This document shows, piece after piece, positions 16,721 through 25,225 of a DNA stretch of 64,000 nucleotides. Below the pieces are notes generated by a model. That model saw nothing but the letters and a program-made list of their open reading frames with translations, was not told the origin of the DNA and did no database searches. The stretch comes from Desulfoscipio geothermicus (GTDB taxonomy: Bacteria; Bacillota; Desulfotomaculia; Desulfotomaculales; Desulfallaceae), in assembly GCA_016841205.1 (NCBI GenBank), contig JAENZP010000015.1, forward strand, positions 1 to 64,000, written 5' to 3'. Every line of letters starts with the position of its first letter. Position 1 is the stretch's first letter. The translations under genes and the position numbers were made by a program.

Positions 16721-19700
16721 TTGATTGTGAGTAATAACATGGTAGGCTCCGTGCTGGTTATCGGCGCGGGCATCAGCGGCATGCAATCCTCCCTGGATCT
16801 GGCGGAGGTGGGGTACAAGGTTTATATTGTGGAGAAATCGCCGGGTATCGGCGGTCGCATGCCCATGCTGGACAAAACTTTCCCCACCAACGATTGTGCC
16901 ATGTGTACCCTTTCCCCTAAGCTGGTGGAATGCGGACGTCACCGAAATATAGATATATTAACCTGCTCGGAAGTAATCGGGCTGTCTGGAGAGGCCGGCG
17001 ACTACACGGTCCAGGTGAAAAAGCACCCCCGCTACGTGGACGCTACAAAATGCGTGGGCTGCGGTTCCTGCTCCGAGGTTTGCCCGGTAAAGGTGCCCAA
17101 CGAGTTCAACCAGAACATGGGCCAGCGCAAAGCCATTTACAAGCTCTATCCCCAGGCGTATCCCAACGCCTACGCGATTGACGCTACCAAATGTTTGCGG
17201 AAGAAAAATCCCAAAGCCTGTGGTAAGTGTATTGAGGTCTGCCAGTCTAATGCCATTGACCATAATATGCAGGAAGAAATCGTTACCTTAAATGTGGGAG
17301 CAATTATCCTGTGCGCAGGCTATGAATTATTTAACGCTGAGCTGCGTGGTGAGTATGGCTACGGCGTGTACGAAAACGTATACACCAGTATGCAGTTTGA
17401 GCGCATGCTGAGCGCTTCGGGACCGTATGAAGGCCACGTGCAAAAGTCAGACGGTACCACCCCTAAGAAAATCGCTTTTATCCAGTGCATCGGTTCTCGG
17501 GACGTATCTTTATGCAATGGTTACTGTTCTGCGGTATGCTGTATGTACGCTACCAAAGAAGCTATGATTGCCCAAGATCACGTGCCAGGTCTAGACACGA
17601 CTATTTTTAATATGGACATCCGGGCTTTCGGTAAGGACTACGAAAAGTATTACAACCGTGCCCAAAACCAATACAACGTACACTACATTAAGAGTATGAT
17701 TTCATCGGTGAAAGAGCTGCCCAAGACTAAAGAGTTACGGGTCCGCTACCGCACCCCTGAAGGAATGATAGAAGAAGATTTTGAAATGCTGGTGCTGTCG
17801 GTTGGCTTAAAACCTACCCAGGAGGCCGTGGATTTAGCCGGAGTACTGGGCGTTGATCTAAACGACTACAATTTCTGCCAGCTTGAGGAACTGTCCGGTG
17901 TAAAAACTTCAAAAGAAGGAATTTACGTCGCCGGTGTGTTCAGCGGTCCCAAAGATATACCGGAAACCGTCATGCAGGCCAGCGCGGCCGCCGGGGACAC
18001 TGCGGCCTTTTTGTCAGCAGTGCGCAATACCCAGGTAACCCCTATGGAATTCCCCCAGGAGAAAGATGTCAGCCAGGAGGAACCGCGCATCGGGGTGTTT
18101 GTATGTCACTGCGGTACTAACATTGCCAGCGTAGTAGATGTGTCCGCGGTAGTGGAGCATGTGAAGCAGCTGCCGTATGTGGTTTACGCCACCAATAACT
18201 TGTACGTCTGCGCCCAGGACAGCCAGTTGGCCATGAAGGAATTAATCGAGGAACACAAGCTCAACCGCATTGTGGTAGCCTCCTGCACTATCCGCACCCA
18301 TAAGCCCTTGTTCCAGGAAACCATGAAGGAGGCAGGCTTAAATCCTGCTTTGTTCGAAATGGCTAATATTCGGGACCAGTGTTCATGGGTGCACTCGCAG
18401 GAACCCGAAAAGGCCACCCTTAAAGCCAAGGACTTGGTGAGCGGGGCCGTGGCCAAGGCGGCCACCCTAAATGCTACTAAAAATGTGACAGTTGAGGTAA
18501 ACAACACCGCACTGGTCATTGGCGGCGGCGTGTCCGGCATGACTTCAGCGCTGAGCCTGGTGGACCAGGGCTATAATGTGCACTTGTTAGAAAAGAGCAA
18601 CCAGCTGGGCGGCATGGCGCTGCGCATCCGTGAAGGTTTTAACGGTGAGAATATACCTGCATTTGTGCAGCAGTTAGTTGACAAGGTTAAAAATAGCTCC
18701 AACATAAACTTATGCATGGGCAGTGATATAGAGGAAGTAACCGGCTATATAGGTAACTTTAAAACTAAACTATCCAGCGGGCAGGTATTGGAGCACGGTG
18801 TATCCATCATCGCTACCGGGGCCGAAGAGTCCAAGCCTACCGAATATTTATACGGCCAGGACAACCGGGTAATGACCCAGCTGGAGTTGGATGAGGCCAT
18901 CGCCAATAACGACCCCAGGGTCAAGTCGGTCGAGAATATCGTCATGATCCAGTGCGTAGGCTCCCGAGAGGAAAACCGTCCCTACTGCAGCCGCATTTGC
19001 TGCACCAAGACCATGAAGCTGGCGCTCAAGCTGAAGGAAATTAATCCCGATGCGTCCATTATCGTACTGTACCGGGATATCCGCACTTACAGCTTTAATG
19101 AAGACTATTACCGGGAGGCCCGGTCGAAGGGCGTAATATTCTTCCGCTACGATGTGGAGAATAAGCCGAAAGTGGAACTGGTGAACGAAAACGGCCAGAG
19201 CAAACTGCGGGTTACCGCTACTGATCACATCATGGGTGAAACCTATGATATTGACGTGGACCTGCTCACCCTGGCAGCGCCTATTGTGCCGCCCGAGTCC
19301 AACAATAAACTTTCCCAGCTGCTCAAGGTGCCCTTGAACCCGGATAACTTCTACCAGGAAGCCCACATGAAGCTGCGCCCGGTGGACTTTTCTGCCGAGG
19401 GTATTTATATGTGTGGTTTGGCGCATGGCCCTAAATCCATAGAGGAGAGCATTTCCCAGGCCAAAGCGGCCGCCGGACGAGCCACCAGTATCTTAAGCCG
19501 CGACGAGTTGGAGTCCAGTGGAACAGTGGCAGTAGTAGACCCGGGCCTCTGTGCGGCCTGTCTGACCTGCGTGCGGTTGTGTCCCTTTAAGGCCCCGCGC
19601 ATCAAAGGGCACAAGGCGGAAATAGAAGCGGTCGTTTGCCAGGGCTGCGGCGCCTGCGCAGGTGAATGCCCAAACAAGGCCATCACCCTGCAAAGTTACA

Positions 19701-19756
19701 GCCCCAAGCAGTTAGGTGCCCAAGTAGAAGGTATACTTGTCCAGCCCCAGCAGTAG
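16721..19756 (+). CDS. hdrA: Heterodisulfide reductase subunit A, double-length form
   Basis: 1011 residues, against about 650 for the methanogen protein. The order is FAD motif GAGISG (about 12) with the HdrA NDCAMC...ECGRH segment, ferredoxin pair CVGCGSCSEVCP (about 110) and CGKCIEVC, a CHCGTN motif (about 460), a second FAD unit starting LVIGGGVSGM (about 595), and C-terminal clusters CAACLTCVRLCP (about 944) and CQGCGACAGECP (about 972). It therefore contains two flavoprotein modules in one chain. HdrA is the flavin site where electrons are split or merged. TTG follows GGAGG by 6 bases; GTG 16727 is an alternative. It ends the hdrCBA operon and no hydrogenase (mvhD) or sulfur gene is adjacent. 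Confidence 0.92.
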   Translation: MIVSNNMVGSVLVIGAGISGMQSSLDLAEVGYKVYIVEKSPGIGGRMPMLDKTFPTNDCAMCTLSPKLVECGRHRNIDILTCSEVIGLSGEAGDYTVQVKKHPRYVDATKCVGCGSCSEVCPVKVPNEFNQNMGQRKAIYKLYPQAYPNAYAIDATKCLRKKNPKACGKCIEVCQSNAIDHNMQEEIVTLNVGAIILCAGYELFNAELRGEYGYGVYENVYTSMQFERMLSASGPYEGHVQKSDGTTPKKIAFIQCIGSRDVSLCNGYCSAVCCMYATKEAMIAQDHVPGLDTTIFNMDIRAFGKDYEKYYNRAQNQYNVHYIKSMISSVKELPKTKELRVRYRTPEGMIEEDFEMLVLSVGLKPTQEAVDLAGVLGVDLNDYNFCQLEELSGVKTSKEGIYVAGVFSGPKDIPETVMQASAAAGDTAAFLSAVRNTQVTPMEFPQEKDVSQEEPRIGVFVCHCGTNIASVVDVSAVVEHVKQLPYVVYATNNLYVCAQDSQLAMKELIEEHKLNRIVVASCTIRTHKPLFQETMKEAGLNPALFEMANIRDQCSWVHSQEPEKATLKAKDLVSGAVAKAATLNATKNVTVEVNNTALVIGGGVSGMTSALSLVDQGYNVHLLEKSNQLGGMALRIREGFNGENIPAFVQQLVDKVKNSSNINLCMGSDIEEVTGYIGNFKTKLSSGQVLEHGVSIIATGAEESKPTEYLYGQDNRVMTQLELDEAIANNDPRVKSVENIVMIQCVGSREENRPYCSRICCTKTMKLALKLKEINPDASIIVLYRDIRTYSFNEDYYREARSKGVIFFRYDVENKPKVELVNENGQSKLRVTATDHIMGETYDIDVDLLTLAAPIVPPESNNKLSQLLKVPLNPDNFYQEAHMKLRPVDFSAEGIYMCGLAHGPKSIEESISQAKAAAGRATSILSRDELESSGTVAVVDPGLCAACLTCVRLCPFKAPRIKGHKAEIEAVVCQGCGACAGECPNKAITLQSYSPKQLGAQVEGILVQPQQ

Positions 19757-19778
19757 AACTAAAATACAGCTGAAAAAT

Positions 19779-19808
19779 AAATCCCTCTTAACGAGGGATT
19801 TTTCTTTT
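19779..19808 (+). terminator. Terminator of hdrCBA
   Basis: AAATCCCTC pairs with GAGGGATTT over a 5-base loop and is followed by TTCTTTTG. Confidence 0.85.
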
Positions 19809-19896
19809 GTTAGCAGGGTCTACCATAATATTCATGGCATGCTGGTGAAGCTTACTGGACAAAATTAGAAGCAAACTTATGAAATGAGGTGTTTTG

Positions 19897-20454
19897 ATGA
19901 CTGCCGAACTAGGTGCACATGAAATAATGCAATTGCATGAGGTTTTAACAGATACTATAGATGGTATCAACCAATTCCAGCTTTACCGCCCAAATGTACA
20001 GGATCTACAATTGCGTACAATACTTGACAATCAGATAGGCTTTTTAACCCAGGAATACAACAACATGGTGCAAACTGTACAGCAGCAAAGCAAGAGCGAA
20101 GCAGTTCCTTACCGCAGGGTCAAAAACGCTTCTCCGTCATATGGCTTAAAAAACCCCTCGCCCAATGCACCTAATATTTCACACGATGAAATGGACGATA
20201 GGGATGTGGCCAGCGGTATGTTGGGCTGCCAAAAAGCATCAGCCAACCTTAGAATGACCGCTTCGCTGGAATTCGCAGACCCCACATTAAGAAGAATGCT
20301 CCAGCAAGGAGCCATTAACTGCAGTGAACAATCCTTTGAGGTATGGAATTATATGAACCAAAAGGGCATGTACCAGGTACCTACCATGAAACAAATGACC
20401 ACCAGCACCGTGATTAATTCGTTTGATATGGCCCAAATGCCACATCTAAGTTAA
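19897..20454 (+). CDS. CotF-family spore coat protein
   Basis: Coat F-type proteins are ferritin-like four-helix proteins of the spore coat or spore interior. The 185-residue sequence shows an N-terminal helical unit (LGAHEIMQLHEVLTDTIDGINQF) and a C-terminal unit DRDVASGMLGCQKASANLRMTASLEFADPTLRRML, then EVWNYMNQKGMYQVP, a signature ending of this family. I place the start at ATG 19897, after GAGGTG, rather than the TTG one codon earlier. It is a single gene with its own terminator; a sporulation sigma-factor promoter is expected but I could not define one. Confidence 0.88.
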   Translation: MTAELGAHEIMQLHEVLTDTIDGINQFQLYRPNVQDLQLRTILDNQIGFLTQEYNNMVQTVQQQSKSEAVPYRRVKNASPSYGLKNPSPNAPNISHDEMDDRDVASGMLGCQKASANLRMTASLEFADPTLRRMLQQGAINCSEQSFEVWNYMNQKGMYQVPTMKQMTTSTVINSFDMAQMPHLS

Positions 20455-20463
20455 AGCCCATTT

Positions 20464-20493
20464 AAGAAGGACAGCTTGGGCTGTCCTTCTTTG
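20464..20493 (+). terminator. Terminator of the cotF-like gene
   Basis: AAGAAGGACAGC pairs perfectly with GCTGTCCTTCTT over a 4-base loop. It lies between convergent genes and may serve both. Confidence 0.85.
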
Positions 20494-20538
20494 CTGAGCC
20501 CCCAAAAACCAGGCAAATCAGTAATACAAGACCCATTT

Positions 20539-21090
20539 TTACCGGGACCCGGTAGCCTCCTCCCAGGTAGCCTGGTAAACCACCAGATCCCGGTTGCTAA
20601 ACAAAACAAACCGGATAAGCCCGGGCAGTTCATTATTACCCGCAAATTCACGCACCGCGGCCACGGCAATGGCGGCCGCCTGTTTTATAGGGTAACTGTA
20701 GACCCCGGTGCTGATGGAAGGAAAGGCAATGCTTTTAATGCCCTTTACCTGCGCCAACTGCAGGCTATTACAGTAGGCATCCCGCAACAGTGCCGCCTCA
20801 TTATGACCGCCCCCGTGCCACACCGGCCCAACGGTGTGAATAACATAGCGAGCAGGTAAATCACCCCCGCTGGTGATTACCGCCTGGCCGGTGGAACAGC
20901 CGCCCTGCCGCGCAATGATTTTTTTACACTCCTCCAATATCTGTGGCCCACCGGCCTGATGGATGGCCCCGTCCACGCCACCGCCCCCCAAAAGGCTGGA
21001 ATTTGCCGCGTTAACTATGGCCTCGGTATCCTGTCTGGTAATGTCACCGCGTATAAATTCCACCCGAGTGTGGTTCACTAAAAACTGCAT
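20539..21090 (-). CDS. Macrodomain protein, MacroD-type ADP-ribosyl hydrolase
   Basis: 183 residues covering one macrodomain. The ADP-ribose-binding motifs are [22 protein letters not shown] (about 28-49) and [10 protein letters not shown] (about 124-133), both diagnostic of the MacroD/YmdB group, which remove ADP-ribose from proteins or deacetylate O-acetyl-ADP-ribose. A sirtuin, which makes O-acetyl-ADP-ribose, is encoded about 7 kb away (27578). TAAGGAGGTAGC precedes the ATG and the gene is last in a minus-strand unit with thrC and a 56-residue membrane peptide. Confidence 0.9.
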   Translation of the reverse strand: MQFLVNHTRVEFIRGDITRQDTEAIVNAANSSLLGGGGVDGAIHQAGGPQILEECKKIIARQGGCSTGQAVITSGGDLPARYVIHTVGPVWHGGGHNEAALLRDAYCNSLQLAQVKGIKSIAFPSISTGVYSYPIKQAAAIAVAAVREFAGNNELPGLIRFVLFSNRDLVVYQATWEEATGSR

Positions 21091-21103
21091 AAAAGCTACC
21101 TCC

Positions 21104-21274
21104 TTAACCTTTCCCCCTCATCAGTTTAGTAATGACCACAGCACCCAAAACACCCACAGCAATACCGCCGATCATGCTTAATTTTTCTGTAAGACCTGCT
21201 TCGGCGGCTAAAAGATAATATGTACCCATCGATGCAAGCGCCGTCAGTAGCATGGGCAAGAAAGTTCTACTCAT
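21104..21274 (-). CDS. Small two-helix membrane protein, 56 residues
   Basis: [20 protein letters not shown] and [20 protein letters not shown] form two hydrophobic segments with a short polar link and a basic end (MRGKG). It fits exactly between thrC (13 bases) and the macrodomain gene (13 bases) in the same direction, so translation is likely even though the ribosome site (GGTAGGGAC) is modest. Family not recognised. Confidence 0.6.
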   Translation of the reverse strand: MSRTFLPMLLTALASMGTYYLLAAEAGLTEKLSMIGGIAVGVLGAVVITKLMRGKG

Positions 21275-21287
21275 GTTTTGTCCCTAC

Positions 21288-22793
21288 CTACCGCCTTTGC
21301 GCCACAAAATCTAGCACCGCCTCAGGCATTTGATCACGGTCTACCACGGTAGTATGTCGCACCGGGCGATTGGCTAGGTCGCTTAAGGCGGAGGGCACGG
21401 GTAGACCGCTAAAGTCAGACAGCAGCTGCAACAACGCAAATTCGTCCAGGCCCATTGTTTGCTCCTCACCCAGCAGTGCCCTAGCCACACTGGCGTTAAA
21501 TTTAAAAGGACTCGCGGTGGACAGCACCACGGTGAGCCGGTCATCGCCGGTGCTCTGACGGTACCGGTTATACACATGCAGACCCACTGCCGTGTGGGTG
21601 TCCACCACATAACCGTACCGGCGGTAAATTTCCTTAATGGATGACATGGTGGCCGCATCATCGGCATAGTCCGACCAGAATATTGATTGCACCTGCTCCC
21701 GGGTGGTGTCATCCACCGTATACCATCCCTTCTCTCCGAGGTCGGCCATCCACTGCCGAACCCGGGAGGCGTTAAAATCGGTGAGCTCATACAGCAGCCG
21801 CTCCAGGTTGCTGGAAATCAGTATGTCCATCGAAGGAGAGATGGTGCACTTAAAATCGCGATTGCGGTTATAAGTACCGCTGGCAATGAAATCAGTAAGC
21901 ACATTGTTCTCGTTGGCGGCGCACACTAGCCGGTGCACGGGCAGCCCCATTTGCCGGGCGTAAAAACCGGCCAGTATATTGCCGAAGTTGCCCGTGGGCA
22001 CCACAAAGTTCACTGCCTCGCCGAGCTGCACCCGCCCCCGGGCTAAAAGATCGGCGTAGGCCGAGAAATAATACACAATCTGTGGCACCAGCCGGCCCCA
22101 GTTGATGGAATTGGCCGAGGAAAACTTGAAGCCACGTCCCGCAACGGCCTGCTGCATGGCCGCATCGCCAAATATGGCTTTGACACTGTTCTGGGTATCG
22201 TCGAAATTACCTCGGACGGCATAAACGCCTACGTTGCTGCCCTCCTGAGTGACCATCTGGGTTTTTTGCACTTCGCTGACCCCTTTTTCCGGGTAAAACA
22301 CCATAATGGCAGTGTGGGGCACATCCTTAAAACCCTCTAGGGCAGCCTTGCCCGTATCGCCTGAAGTAGCAACTAAAATAAGAATGCCCTCGTTCTCTCC
22401 GGTTTTTTCCATAGATTTGACCAACAGGTGGGGCAATATCTGCAGAGCCATATCCTTAAAAGCGCAAGTAGGACCGTGCCACAACTCCAGCACGCTGAGT
22501 TTGGCGTCCAGCTCGGCCATCGGGGCTATGTCAGGGTGGTCGAAGCTGGCTCTGTTATAAGCATCATTTACTGAACTGCGAATTTCGTCCGCAGTAAAAC
22601 CAGTCAAATAAGGCCCTAATATTTTAACAGCCCGCTGCTGGTAATTCTGCGAAGCCATAGCAGCAATTTCCTCCATAGACAGCATCACCCGCCCAGTGGG
22701 CACAAACAGGCCTCCGTCGGGGGCAATGCCCAGTTTTATGGCCTCTGCGACAGGCAGCGGCCCGTAATTGCCTCTGGTGCTTGCATATAACAT
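21288..22793 (-). CDS. thrC: Threonine synthase
   Basis: Converts O-phosphohomoserine to threonine with PLP. At 501 residues it belongs to the longer class, opening MLYASTRGNYGPLPVAEAI. The PLP lysine is in the HGPTCAFKDMALQ motif (about 112), and a serine/glycine-rich phosphate loop (VATSGDTGKAALEGF) follows. The ATG is preceded by GCAGGAGGAATT. It leads a minus-strand unit with the 56-residue peptide and the macrodomain gene; other threonine genes (hom, thrB) are not nearby. Confidence 0.95.
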   Translation of the reverse strand: MLYASTRGNYGPLPVAEAIKLGIAPDGGLFVPTGRVMLSMEEIAAMASQNYQQRAVKILGPYLTGFTADEIRSSVNDAYNRASFDHPDIAPMAELDAKLSVLELWHGPTCAFKDMALQILPHLLVKSMEKTGENEGILILVATSGDTGKAALEGFKDVPHTAIMVFYPEKGVSEVQKTQMVTQEGSNVGVYAVRGNFDDTQNSVKAIFGDAAMQQAVAGRGFKFSSANSINWGRLVPQIVYYFSAYADLLARGRVQLGEAVNFVVPTGNFGNILAGFYARQMGLPVHRLVCAANENNVLTDFIASGTYNRNRDFKCTISPSMDILISSNLERLLYELTDFNASRVRQWMADLGEKGWYTVDDTTREQVQSIFWSDYADDAATMSSIKEIYRRYGYVVDTHTAVGLHVYNRYRQSTGDDRLTVVLSTASPFKFNASVARALLGEEQTMGLDEFALLQLLSDFSGLPVPSALSDLANRPVRHTTVVDRDQMPEAVLDFVAQRR

Positions 22794-22895
22794 AAATAAT
22801 TCCTCCTGCCCAATAATTGCTTAATTACTATTACATTAAACACCCAAAAAGCTATGGCAGTCAATGAATGCTCAGGTTAGTAAAGTCATAAATAT

Positions 22896-22942
22896 AGCCG
22901 GTGATCCTTTCTTTAAGGAACCACCGGCTGCTCTGTATTATA
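22896..22942 (-). promoter_or_regulatory. Candidate thrC promoter and leader hairpin
   Basis: On the minus strand TATAAT (22942-22937) has a poor -35 (TTTTAC) 17 bases before it. The start of the transcript would fold AGCCGGTG/CACCGGCT (22896-22929). No T-box motif or poly-U tract follows, so control by attenuation is not shown. Confidence 0.35.
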
Positions 22943-22963
22943 GCCATACCGAAAACTGCGTAA

Positions 22964-23001
22964 AACCACCCGGCCGCATCATACTCCGGTTGGTTTTTTT
23001 A
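22964..23001. terminator. Bidirectional terminator between two minus-strand units
   Basis: AACCACCCGG (22964-22973) pairs with CCGGTTGGTT (22986-22995, one mismatch) and is followed by TTTTT on the plus strand and TTTTA on the minus strand. On the minus strand it would end the 23617-23033 unit. Confidence 0.65.
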
Positions 23002-23032
23002 GGGTTGACCAACCCATAAGGTCATAGACAAT

Positions 23033-23203
23033 TCAGTAAGCAAAAAACGCTTCGACAAACTGAAATAAGGCAAACAATACCGCCAAAACCGCCCAAAACC
23101 CGGTTAGTACCTTCACTGCGGCAAGACCAATCAGCAAAAGCCCAATTATAGTTCTAACAATTCTATCTGTATTGCCCAAGTTGCGCTGCCAATCCAAATG
23201 CAT
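23033..23203 (-). CDS. DUF2892-like small inner-membrane protein
   Basis: The 56-residue protein begins MHLDWQRNLGNTDRIVRTIIG, the start typical of DUF2892 proteins (N-x-G-x-x-D-R-x-x-R). Two hydrophobic stretches follow (about 19-31 and 36-53). DUF2892 occurs alone or fused to rhodanese domains and has no known activity by itself. GGAAGGATT precedes the ATG. It lies 18 bases after the zinc-motif gene at 23222, probably in one transcript. Confidence 0.7.
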   Translation of the reverse strand: MHLDWQRNLGNTDRIVRTIIGLLLIGLAAVKVLTGFWAVLAVLFALFQFVEAFFAY

Positions 23204-23221
23204 TATATCAATCCTTCCATT

Positions 23222-23617
23222 TTACTTGTCCTCACCTGCGGCAGGCTCCCATTTACCAAACACCTGCCCGCAACTGCAGCCGTAAGTTACATAATGATAG
23301 CGCGGGTTTTCCTCAATGCTTAAAATCCGCACGTTACTTTGATAAGTATAAATATGATCCCCGCAGCCGGGACATTTATCCCCATTAATAATACTTTTAG
23401 CTTTAATTAAAGACCATTTGGGTTCCCGAGTGGCATATACATAATAATCAGCAAAGCTAAATTTGGTGATATGATAGCGATCCAGTACGGCCCGGATAGT
23501 CTTCAACATAATATCCCGGGTTTTACCAGTCTGGGTAAACAAAAACGTATCGACAGCAGCCCTGATAACATGCTGGTCATCGGTGGTGGGGAATTCAAGT
23601 ACATTAGCGGTCTGCAT
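23222..23617 (-). CDS. Hypothetical protein with a putative zinc ribbon
   Basis: 131 residues, family not recognised. The N-terminal 80 residues look helical (IRAAVDTFLFTQTGKTRDIMLKTI...). The C-terminal part has CPGCGDH (about 82) and CSCGQVF (about 113), which together could bind one zinc. The ATG follows GGAGGGTAAA. It is first in a minus-strand pair with the DUF2892-like gene. Confidence 0.65.
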   Translation of the reverse strand: MQTANVLEFPTTDDQHVIRAAVDTFLFTQTGKTRDIMLKTIRAVLDRYHITKFSFADYYVYATREPKWSLIKAKSIINGDKCPGCGDHIYTYQSNVRILSIEENPRYHYVTYGCSCGQVFGKWEPAAGEDK

Positions 23618-23741
23618 GTTTTACCCTCCATAAAAATCTATCCTCTATTGTACATTATTAATTGACATTTTGGATAGATTTGATACATTTAAATCATATT
23701 TTTTTAATATTCTCAAATTTCCACCCCTATTTAGAGAAATT

Positions 23742-23770
23742 TTGTAATTTTCTTAAAATGTTGGTATACT
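23742..23770 (+). promoter_or_regulatory. Sigma-A-like promoter for the gerW unit
   Basis: TTGTAA and TATACT are separated by 17 bases, 62 bases before the gerW-like start. Confidence 0.5.
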
Positions 23771-23832
23771 AGCTTTAGCGTTTGATTATCTCTATCCGTA
23801 ACTTCGTTTACCGTAATGTGAGGAATCTTAAT

Positions 23833-24180
23833 ATGCTGAGTGACGATAAACTTTCAAGCATTTTGTCCGGTATGGAGAACACCGCATTTGAACACATGGT
23901 GCTGGGTAAGCCCGTGCTAATACAAGAAATCACACTGCTGCCAGTCTTATCTATATCCGCCACCTACGGTGGTACTAATTCACTGCAGGGCGCGGGAGGC
24001 GGAGGAATCCGCTTGGACCCGGTGGCAGTGGTGGCTGTAATAAAGGATCGCGTTAGTGTTTTTTCACTGCGTCCCGGCCAGGTCATCAGCCCCTTGGAGA
24101 GCTTGGCAACACTGCTTCCCGAAATATTATCCACAGGGCGAGCAGACCGGGAAAACGGGGAGCAGCACCGCCAAAAATAA
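23833..24180 (+). CDS. GerW/YtfJ-family sporulation protein
   Basis: GerW (YtfJ) proteins are made in sporulating cells and affect germination in Bacillus. The 115-residue protein has the family core: GKPVLIQEITLLPVLSIS, a glycine-rich GGTNSLQGAGGGGIRLDPVAVVAV segment and a terminal PEILS. I start at ATG 23833 (MLSDDKLSSILSGME) after GTGAGGAA; a longer frame from 23782 lacks a ribosome site. It lies 11 bases before the nucleotidase-like gene and is probably co-transcribed with it. Confidence 0.85.
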   Translation: MLSDDKLSSILSGMENTAFEHMVLGKPVLIQEITLLPVLSISATYGGTNSLQGAGGGGIRLDPVAVVAVIKDRVSVFSLRPGQVISPLESLATLLPEILSTGRADRENGEQHRQK

Positions 24181-24191
24181 GGAGGCTTAAA

Positions 24192-24755
24192 ATGCGTATT
24201 GGAATTGACATTGACGGCGTGATTGCCAATACGTTTCCTTTACTGGTGGAAGAATTAAATAAATATTTAAACAAAAATCTAACCTATGACGATATTGTAA
24301 GCTATGATATTGCTAAGGTATATAATATAAAAAAAGAGCAGCTCGCAGAGTTTGTCCAGCTAAATAGATACCTGCTACAAGATAACCCGCTGCCCGTACC
24401 CTTGGCGGTGGAGTGCATCAATAATCTACGCGACAAAGCGTTTGTGGCTTTAATATCCGCACGCTTTGAACAGTCTCGTGATCGCACCCAAAATTGGCTA
24501 CAACGGCACGGCATCAGCTGGGATGAACTAATCCTGCTGGGCAGCCATGATAAAGCAGATACCTGCGTAAAACTGGAGCTGGATTTTTTTATTGAGGATA
24601 ATTTAAATAACGCCCTGCAGGTAAGCTCCTGTGGAATACCGGTTTTTCTTCTAGACGCGCCTTACAACCGTGCACCTATACCTGATTTAGTGCAGCGCGT
24701 GCACTCCTGGTCACAGATATATGAAATTATCACACTAAACTCGCCCAATTACTAA
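24192..24755 (+). CDS. HAD-family 5'(3')-nucleotidase-like protein
   Basis: 187 residues. The HAD nucleophile motif DIDGVIAN sits at residues 6-13, the serine motif is LISAR (about 92), and the acidic third motif FIEDNLNNA (about 132) is clear. The sequence fits the NT5C/YorS-like deoxyribonucleotidase group that dephosphorylates nucleotides; the substrate is not certain. ATG follows AAGGAGGC closely. It is second in the gerW unit. Confidence 0.8.
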   Translation: MRIGIDIDGVIANTFPLLVEELNKYLNKNLTYDDIVSYDIAKVYNIKKEQLAEFVQLNRYLLQDNPLPVPLAVECINNLRDKAFVALISARFEQSRDRTQNWLQRHGISWDELILLGSHDKADTCVKLELDFFIEDNLNNALQVSSCGIPVFLLDAPYNRAPIPDLVQRVHSWSQIYEIITLNSPNY

Positions 24756-24814
24756 GTCATTAAACTAATGATGAGTACAGTGGCATAGAGCTGGCCATCA
24801 CGGGAGGGAAAGTA

Positions 24815-25111
24815 GTGACCAATATTGTAAAGGATAGATTGCCCCTGGAAAAGCTTCTGCGCGAGCTGTACACCGCTCAGCAGTGTTCCTTTTTCATGGA
24901 AGATGCAATGAATAAAATCATGAACCGGTTTTCGCTTTCGGAAGAGCAGGCTATCGAATTAACCAAACTACTTATGGAAAAGGAGCTTATCTCCACAAAA
25001 TCCTTTTTACCGGCTGCGTTTCTGCGGCCCCGGAATATCCGCAGTTTTCCCATCGTCCTCAGCACTAAAGCCATAAATCTGATTAAAGAAAGCAGCGCGG
25101 ACAGTAAATAA
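24815..25111 (+). CDS. Hypothetical protein, 98 residues
   Basis: Not recognised. It is helical and charged, with a winged-helix-like central stretch (MNRFSLSEEQAIELTKLLMEKEL) and a basic end. The start is GTG after CGGGAGGG. It follows the nucleotidase by 59 bases and is closed by a terminator at 25124, so it likely ends the gerW transcript. No cysteines, signal peptide or membrane segment. Confidence 0.6.
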   Translation: MTNIVKDRLPLEKLLRELYTAQQCSFFMEDAMNKIMNRFSLSEEQAIELTKLLMEKELISTKSFLPAAFLRPRNIRSFPIVLSTKAINLIKESSADSK

Positions 25112-25123
25112 ATATTAAACCTT

Positions 25124-25158
25124 AAGCACCTTTGCAAAGGAGAGGTGCTTTTATTTTT
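25124..25158 (+). terminator. Terminator
   Basis: AAGCACCT (25124-25131) pairs with AGGTGCTT (25143-25150), with an inner CTTTG/CAAAG pairing, followed by TTATTTTT. Confidence 0.85.
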
Positions 25159-25225
25159 AACTTTTTTATATCAAGGACTAACAAAACGTTTATTTTTCGG
25201 TATAATGAGTCAGAGGAGTGAAACC

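Noticed and set aside
22794-23032. T-box riboswitch upstream of thrC
   Set aside because: A hairpin is present but no AGGGUGGNACCGCG-type T-box motif or terminator/antiterminator pair.
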